A DNA stretch of 64,000 bases from Nageia nagi (lineage: Eukaryota > Pinophyta): NCBI GenBank assembly GCA_050084985.1, contig JBITNC010000001.1, positions 101,060,001 through 101,124,000 of the forward strand, read 5' to 3'. Each line of letters begins with the position of its first letter. Positions within the stretch are counted from its first letter, which is position 1. A program made the translations under genes and the position numbers. Under the pieces are notes generated by a model, which saw only the letters and a program-made list of their open reading frames with translations, was not told where the DNA came from and searched no databases. This document shows, one piece after another, positions 58,311 to 64,000 of the stretch.

Positions 58311-59542
58311 TGTGATGATCCAAAATCAAAACTTAAGCTCAAACTAGCAATTTTGGACCATCAAGCCCCAACATCAAGTCTAGGCATCACATACAAGTCA
58401 ATAAACTCTCAAGCATGTAATGTTAGGGTTAGGACATCAAGATTACACATTATGATACCCAAAATGCTAACATCTAGCATATGTAAGCATATATCAATGA
58501 ATACAATCTCAAAATGCAAATTTTTGACTCATACATGCATAATCCAAACCCTAATACATTAAAGTACTATTGAATGATAAATACAAGTACGTACAATCAA
58601 TGAGATCCAACGCATGCACATGTATGAGATAATACAACACAATAATTATATTTGAATCCCTCTAGCTATATATAAATGATATATAGTAGATACAATACAA
58701 TACCAAGCCCAGTGGATAGTTGTTCTAAGGAGCCAACTAGGGCACAATAATTTGATATCTTCAATGTTTGACAACTGTGGAACCATAGGATAGATTCACC
58801 CACTCAAACCTCAAATCCTCTCCATTGAAGGAGCCCTCCTTGAACTCTAGCTGATTGACTAAATGGTGGAGGTAAACCCTCAAATTGCCACTAGATGGGA
58901 AAAGGTGCTCCACCAATGTTGTAGATAATTAGGATCCCAATGCCTAACTACCCTCTAAACACTCCACCTAGGAATGGAATGCTTAGCACCATTAAGACTT
59001 TATGTCTAAAGGACTATAGTAAAGTAATGATCACTAATAATTTCTTAGTAATGAAGCTCCAATGTCTATTTACACATCACTTATGTCTGGATCTCACCTA
59101 AGAGTCATCCCAGGCCCATCTAATCCAACGTCAGGTATTTAGGGGGCCAGTTACTTAAAGTGCCAATGTGGGGGTCATGATGACTCATAATGCCATTATG
59201 AGGGTCATGATCACTAATAATACCAACGTGGGGGTATTGGAGTTCTCATGAGCTAACATGGGTTTATGGAACCCTCCCTAGTGTGGTGTTAGCATGCTAG
59301 TGGTCATCCATAATCCTAATGTATAAATGTACCTTGGGATTCCCATAATCTAGGATCTCCATTGCAATACATGCTTAATCTACTACTTAGGAGGGAGACA
59401 TCCCACTTGGGGCTCACAATGGGGTCCATTCGATCCATTAAGTCCCTTATCCTAAGTTACACAATGCAAATGCAAGTACATAAAATAAGTATAGTACAAG
59501 TTGACCAAATTGGTCCACTAAAAGTACAAGGGAGACATCGTA
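58311..59542 (-). repeat. 3' LTR (1232 bp) of the gag-protease element
   Basis: Plus-strand left end TGTGATGATCC (LTR end) and right end near ACATCGTA (LTR start, after the purine tract). It carries the hairpin block (59402-59423) next to a GATGTCTCCC, and cccacattggc-like units at 59100-59290. Closely related to the solo LTR at 9203. Confidence 0.85.
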
Positions 59543-59984
59543 AAGCCTCCCCTCTTGAATTCCTTACTCTCAAGCAATCATAGGAGATCACAACATCCAA
59601 TCTCATAGGCATCCTTTGGAATTATCAATCAAAGCACATGGTGGTGGAATGCAACTTCAATATGCACCATGTCAAATGGTGGTGAGGAGTGGACGGTTGG
59701 AGCTCCATGCTCCGATCTCAATGCAAGTTGCAAACTCTTTGGTTTGTTGTAACTATCACTCCTTAATAGATACTTAGTGATGATCCTTCATAACCATGGA
59801 AGTGCATGCACTCCCAAGCTAAATTATACCTTCAAAAACCTAGAAAAGATAATGGTCAATGAAAAGTAAGTAAAGCCTAAGCTCCACTCAGGTTGTAGTG
59901 GCTTCTCCAAAATCCACTCAAAATCTCCCCAACTCCTCATGGCCAGTATGAGGTATGAAATCACCTCATCCTCCAACTCTTGAA

Positions 59985-60400
59985 ACCTCCATGAATGGAA
60001 TGTAGCCTCCCTTAAGCTCAATGATGAGTGCCCATCATCATGGCACCTCCAATCAATAATCTTGGCCTCCCTAAACCTTAATGTGGAGTGCCCATCACCA
60101 TAAGACCTCCTAGAAACAATCATAGGCTTCCTAATCCTCAATGTGGGACTTCCATTCTCTCATATACCCATCATGGCAAGACAGGCCTCCCATATGCTCA
60201 ATGTGGGATGACTACTCCTCAAACTACCCAACATGGGTGGCAGGATACCTAAATTCCCAACGTGGGATGATAGACCTCTAGTGTACCCAATGTGGGATGG
60301 AAATTCTCTTTAGTATGTAGCATGGGGTGGAAGACCTCTTGTATGCCCAACTTTAGGGTCTTGTATCCTCCTTAGTCCAACTTGGCCCCTCCTAGCTCCT
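59985..60400 (-). repeat. Tandem-repeat spacer between protease and 3' LTR
   Basis: Units of about 28-65 bp containing ccctcaatgtgggatg, cccaacgtgggatgat, cccaatgtgggatgg and similar (plus-strand wording). It occupies the same place as 21650-22010 of the plus-strand element. A 105-codon frame through the left part is not conserved. Confidence 0.75.
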
Positions 60401-60479
60401 CAAGCTACAATGTGGTCTCTCCTTTAGCCTCCTCCTTCTATTGACACCACTCAATCACCTCCAAATGCTTATTTTCCAC

Positions 60480-60840
60480 TTATGGATAATCATACCTGAT
60501 ACCTTGTAGAGTGTGTGTCTTACCATCTATTTCAAAACTTATAGTGAGCTTTTGATAGTTGGTATGAATATCCCCCAAGTCAAACAACCACTGAACTCTC
60601 ATAATGATGTGAGGATACCCTTTCAAAGTGTAGATGTAGAAATCCTCCCTCACTACATAGCTTTGCAACCTCAATCCAAATCACTCAATAATGTGGTCAA
60701 CCAAGGTGAGTTTCCCATTGGCATTAGAAACTCAAAATCCCTTAAATGCCTTAGTCTTTAGGTTTTTCTTCTCTACAAAGTCAACATCTATGAAGTTATG
60801 GGATGCTCCAAGATCAATCAACACTATCACATCCTATATA
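60480..60840 (-). pseudogene. Ty3/gypsy aspartic protease relic
   Basis: Minus strand: [20 protein letters not shown], then [32 protein letters not shown] and [20 protein letters not shown]. The active-site triad D-[ST]-G reads DLG, so Ser/Thr is lost while Asp remains. Two stops interrupt it. Equivalent to 21255-21600. Confidence 0.85.
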
Positions 60841-61019
60841 CCTACCTATCCCATAATCTTCAAATTCAAATACTTCTTCACCCCATGGAGTGAAGTGATC
60901 ATGCTCCCTAACATGCCCTCAATCTGTGATGATCTTGAATCCTTAATATTAGCTCCCAACTCTAAGTCTAAATCATATGACTCTCTAAGAACACCTTAAT
61001 GTAATGCACCTATCTCTTT

Positions 61020-61550
61020 CCCAAAACATAGTGCTCAAGCTCCCAAGTCTTCTTGTAGTAGAAGCACTTTCCCTCTTCCCTTGGATTCTTCCATGTATCT
61101 ACATCAAACTAATCTATCTTAGATGGAGTAAGTATCTTATCCTTGCTAGTCCCCTTAGTAAATGGCTTTTGATTAACCGACTTCTTAGATATCGATTCTC
61201 CCCTAAGGGATTTCATGATGGGCTCCAAGTCGTAGGTTGTCTGGATAGAATCATCAAGGCTCCTAAGAGAGGACACCTTGACCATCCCCCTCAAAGGCTT
61301 CATCAACCCCTCAATGAAGAGGAAAACCAATCTCTCCTTTGAAATATGATGAATCATGATGACTATCCTCTAGAACTCTATCACATACTCATCCACAACT
61401 CTTGACTACCTCAATGCTATAAGATTCTAGAAGTAATCATTTTTCTTTCTTCTGGTCAAATATCTTCACCAACCTCCTAGCAAACTCATCAAATGAGTTT
61501 ATGAGTGAATACCCCTGGTTGATCACTCCATGCTGCCATCACTCTAGTGA
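61020..61550 (-). pseudogene. Ty3/gypsy gag relic with degenerate zinc knuckle
   Basis: Minus strand: FDEFARRLVKIF-like remains (61470-61500), then IHHISKERLVFLFIEGLMKP and SLRSLDDSIQTTYDLEP (61109-61357), and GKCFYYKKTWELEHYVLGK (61020-61080), in which three of the four CCHC ligands are altered. Homologous to 20731-21080. Confidence 0.83.
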
Positions 61551-61991
61551 TGAAATTAACCCTTTTTGAATTAATCTCTAGTTTACCAAGATCTCAAGAA
61601 GGAACTTACAATATCAACACAATAGCATAATAACACATGCCAATCTCATAAATAACATAATATATAAAGTAGTTCCTCCCTCCTTGGGAGTACATCCACT
61701 AACTAAGATCTTATTCTCAAGGACCTCTCTTATAAAATATCTTCTCTCTCTTCAAACCCTAAACCTAGAGCAAAGCTTGCTTTACAATTATGTGTAATAA
61801 TAAGAGGAGGGGTGCCTATCTATTTATAAGAAGAAACCCACCCTTTAACCTCCTTTTAACCCAAGGGTAAAGTTAAAGGTGTTTTTATATTTATTCTCTT
61901 AATGCTTTAAGGTATCTAAAGATACTTTAAGCATTAAGTGAATTTATATTAAAGAGAAATATTACATAATATTACATTATAAATTCTAACA
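61551..61991 (-). mobile_element. Ty1/copia-type 3' LTR (about 441 bp)
   Basis: In minus orientation it starts TGTTAGAATT right after a purine tract (attaaggggag) and ends near GGGTTAATTTCA, interrupting the gypsy gag. A CTTATAAATA TATA-like motif sits at 61821-61830. Internal copia sequence extends right; the partner LTR was not found before the window edge. Confidence 0.65.
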
Positions 61992-62180
61992 CTCCCCTTA
62001 ATGTAATATTGGGATAGAGCATAGAGAAAGAAGAAAGAGAAAGTAAGAGAGAGTTCTTCTCCAAAGAGATACAAGCAAAAATGAGAACTTTTACATCTTG
62101 AGAAATAAGCAAGATCTTAGTTTGAGACTCACTACAATACCATTTGACAAAATGGTTTACAATACAATTATTAACCATAA
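61992..62180 (-). other. 3' internal end of the copia element with purine tract
   Basis: The purine tract lies at 61992-62003. The open frame to its right (61972-62178, ending in SLSSFSMLYPNITLRG) is the usual non-conserved copia tail rather than a separate gene. Confidence 0.45.
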
Positions 62181-63800
62181 ATTGATTTCACTTTAAGTAT
62201 AGTCGATCAATACTGAGTTGACATGTGAGCCTCCATAAGCTTGCCCATTTGAAGTAAGTAACTTGCAGTCTCAAGATGAAACCTACAAGCTACAAGTAGC
62301 TCATAAACAAGATCAGTTAGATGCACCATATAAAATATTCATATCAATACTACTATCTGCTACAAGAGGCTACAGGTGTCATTCATAGATATATTCTAGA
62401 ATTCCATTCTTTTGGTATACACCAACCACTGCACTTGCTCATCTTATACCAACTTTGGGGTTTTTTTTATGTGGCTCTTCCTCCTCTAGTCTACTTCAGA
62501 AATAAAAAATTAACTTCTACACAATCCTTAGAATAATTTTCCTAAGACTCCTTGAGTAGTTTACGATATGAAAATTTGAAAACAAAGAGCATGGAGACAA
62601 ATCTACATATACCTAATAGGATCACCACATGAGATCATACTATTATGATAAGATCACTTTCAATAACTCTATCCTTTTTGATATCCAGAACATGAAAATG
62701 TGGTTATACATTACTTCTAAATGGTGCTAGTAGTAATCCTCTTACAAAGAATCCAATGAATGGATCAATCAACACCAACTCTATTCTATGTATAATGAAC
62801 CTCTCCCTTTTCCAACACTTAGAGACTAGTTAGCTCAAATGATCTGGTGTTCTAATTTTGTAGGATTTAGAAACCCTTTTTCATTATACATAAGAGAGAA
62901 ACTCTTCATTGAAAATGACACAATAAATGATGAGGCATCAATTCACCATTTAAATTGTCAAATCCAAGCTAGTGTTCATGCTATATGCAATTGGGTTCCT
63001 TATTCCAATGATTGAGATTCTAATCAAACAAAATGCTTTGAACTGAATTGAAATTCTAGAAATGAAATAGTACACTCATAAAATGAGAATAATTAAAATA
63101 ACTAAAATAGTAAATTGGTTGTTCAGATAAATACATTAAACTCCACACTCAAAGTTGAAGATATACTCATAAACTAATCTCAAAAAGTAAGTAAATGAAG
63201 TGGGTATCTTCTACTTGTTGAAATGGCCCTTCCTCTTCTGATAGAAACACCCAAAAAACTCATAAATAAAAAGGATTGCTCTTTATTCCAATATTTACTC
63301 ATAAATTGATTACAATAATAATTCTCTAACTAGCTAACCTCTCTTACCTTACTAAGAGAGATATTTATTTCTCTTTTTCCCTAAAACTAAAAACCAAAAA
63401 CTTAATTACAAATGGCTATAAATAGTCTTTTTTGACAATAAACTATTCCTTCCCAATAAGACAATCTAAAATATGCATGAATATGCTTAGAATACACCTA
63501 TATTCAAATCTATAAGCTATTATTAATATCCAACCTATTTATCCAATACATAATGTTGATGACAACTATAGATTTCTGGTGCTAGAGATCTCATAGTTGG
63601 CTGTGTATGAATTGTATCTCCCCAATTTTAGAGCTAAGATATTTCATGGAGATCTTGGTTGCATATAGAGGCTACTCATATATTCTTCTTCCAAAATGTG
63701 CAAATAATCACCACCATATGATATGGATCCTTGGGATTTAATCCAAATCATACAATATTTTAAGATAATCTTTTTATCCCTTTGTTTGCTCTCACATAAA
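62181..63800. other. AT-rich stretch, no gene recognised
   Basis: No protein motif on either strand. A ggctataaatagtc sequence near 63415 resembles a TATA box and may belong to another LTR, but no termini were identified. Confidence 0.35.
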
Positions 63801-64000
63801 CATAAAAAGTATTAAATTCAATAATAAATATGAAAGGTTAGAAAAAAAAATATTACATTTATCATCTAATTAGACTAGCATAAAAAGTATTAAATTCAAT
63901 AATAAATATGAAAGGTTAGAAAAAAAAATATTACATTTATCATCTAATTAGACTAGCATAAAAAGTATTAAATTCAATAATAAATATGAAAGGTTAGAAA
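63801..64000. repeat. 78-bp tandem array, at least 2.5 units, running off the right edge
   Basis: The word gtattaaattcaataataaa begins at 63809, 63887 and 63965, exactly 78 bp apart. Visible units are identical apart from the very first bases. The unit contains an A9 run, tattacatttatcatctaat and tagactagcataaaaa. Perfect identity implies recent expansion. Total length is unknown. Confidence 0.95.

Larger units (their letters stand above)
58311..61550 (-). mobile_element. Ty3-type gag-protease LTR element (5' part missing)
   Basis: In minus orientation it contains: gag remnants (61020-61550), a degenerate zinc knuckle, protease (60480-60840), a tandem-repeat spacer (59985-60400), a purine tract ending gaggggaggctt at 59543-59555, and a 3' LTR 58311-59542. 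The arrangement matches the second half of the element at 18-23.5 kb, but no RT precedes gag here. It is cut at 61551 by a copia LTR. Stops throughout. Confidence 0.83.

Noticed and set aside
58353-59583. Plus-strand short frames right of 58353
   Set aside because: They are antisense readings of an LTR; no independent coding signature.
1-64000. tRNA, rRNA, CRISPR arrays or bacterial operons
   Set aside because: No cloverleaf with conserved arms, no rRNA core sequence, and no regularly spaced identical repeats with unique spacers were seen. The only regular array (63801-64000) has no spacers.

Overview
The window looks like nuclear DNA of a seed plant with a very large, retrotransposon-filled genome, most likely a gymnosperm. 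This is inferred from one spliced chloroplast-enzyme gene stretched over about 48 kb, from dense nested Ty3/gypsy, Ty1/copia, LINE and hAT relics, and from AT-rich spacers. I see no bacterial-type operons, rRNA, tRNA or CRISPR. I cannot name the species.

The only gene that looks intact is on the minus strand. Thirteen exons between 56067 and 8021 spell the N-terminal two thirds of a chloroplast 7-hydroxymethyl chlorophyll a reductase (HCAR; FrhB/BciB-like Fe-S flavoprotein). Exons 2 to 13 join in frame at canonical GT/AG sites with no stop codon. The exon 1/2 junction is ambiguous, and the C-terminal third is not found here, so it probably lies beyond the left edge. Introns reach 30.3 kb (15877-46225), 9.3 kb (46338-55636) and 5.3 kb (9050-14385). 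Most other features sit inside these introns.

Layout. 1-2270: decayed hAT transposase (minus). 3151-5790: decayed LINE (plus). 8021-9049: HCAR exons 13-11. 9203-10383: solo LTR. 11544-12016: deleted copia. 14386-15876: HCAR exons 10-5. 16180-16600: LINE RNase H piece. 17150-18079: copia gag-protease piece (minus). 18080-23505: a Ty3-type element with both LTRs and a 5-bp target duplication, but with its reverse transcriptase upstream of gag and protease. 23511-25450: second gypsy gag. 26070-29519: LTR element with a protease tail and 2.3 kb of unrecognised open frames. 31494-31914: copia gag (minus). 34780-36060: gypsy gag-protease. 36135-36551: DUF4283/zinc-knuckle piece hit by an LTR. 38150-40545: PPR pseudogene split by a solo LTR. 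40546-40934: copia-type solo LTR. 43130-45150: gypsy integrase split by a solo LTR. 46226-46337: HCAR exon 4. 48770-49205: 230-bp tandem duplication. 51479-54347: small LTR element with a tandem-motif interior and a nested solo LTR. 55637-56067: HCAR exons 3-1 and promoter. 58311-61550: gag-protease LTR element (minus). 61551-61991: copia LTR. 63801-64000: perfect 78-bp tandem array running off the right edge.

Main themes: a huge intron-rich HCAR locus; many solo LTRs with recognisable target duplications; a family of LTR elements that keep gag and protease but have a repeat-rich spacer where RT and integrase should be; and a conserved short hairpin block near the 5' end of several of these LTRs. 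I found no convincing evidence for an entirely new gene system.
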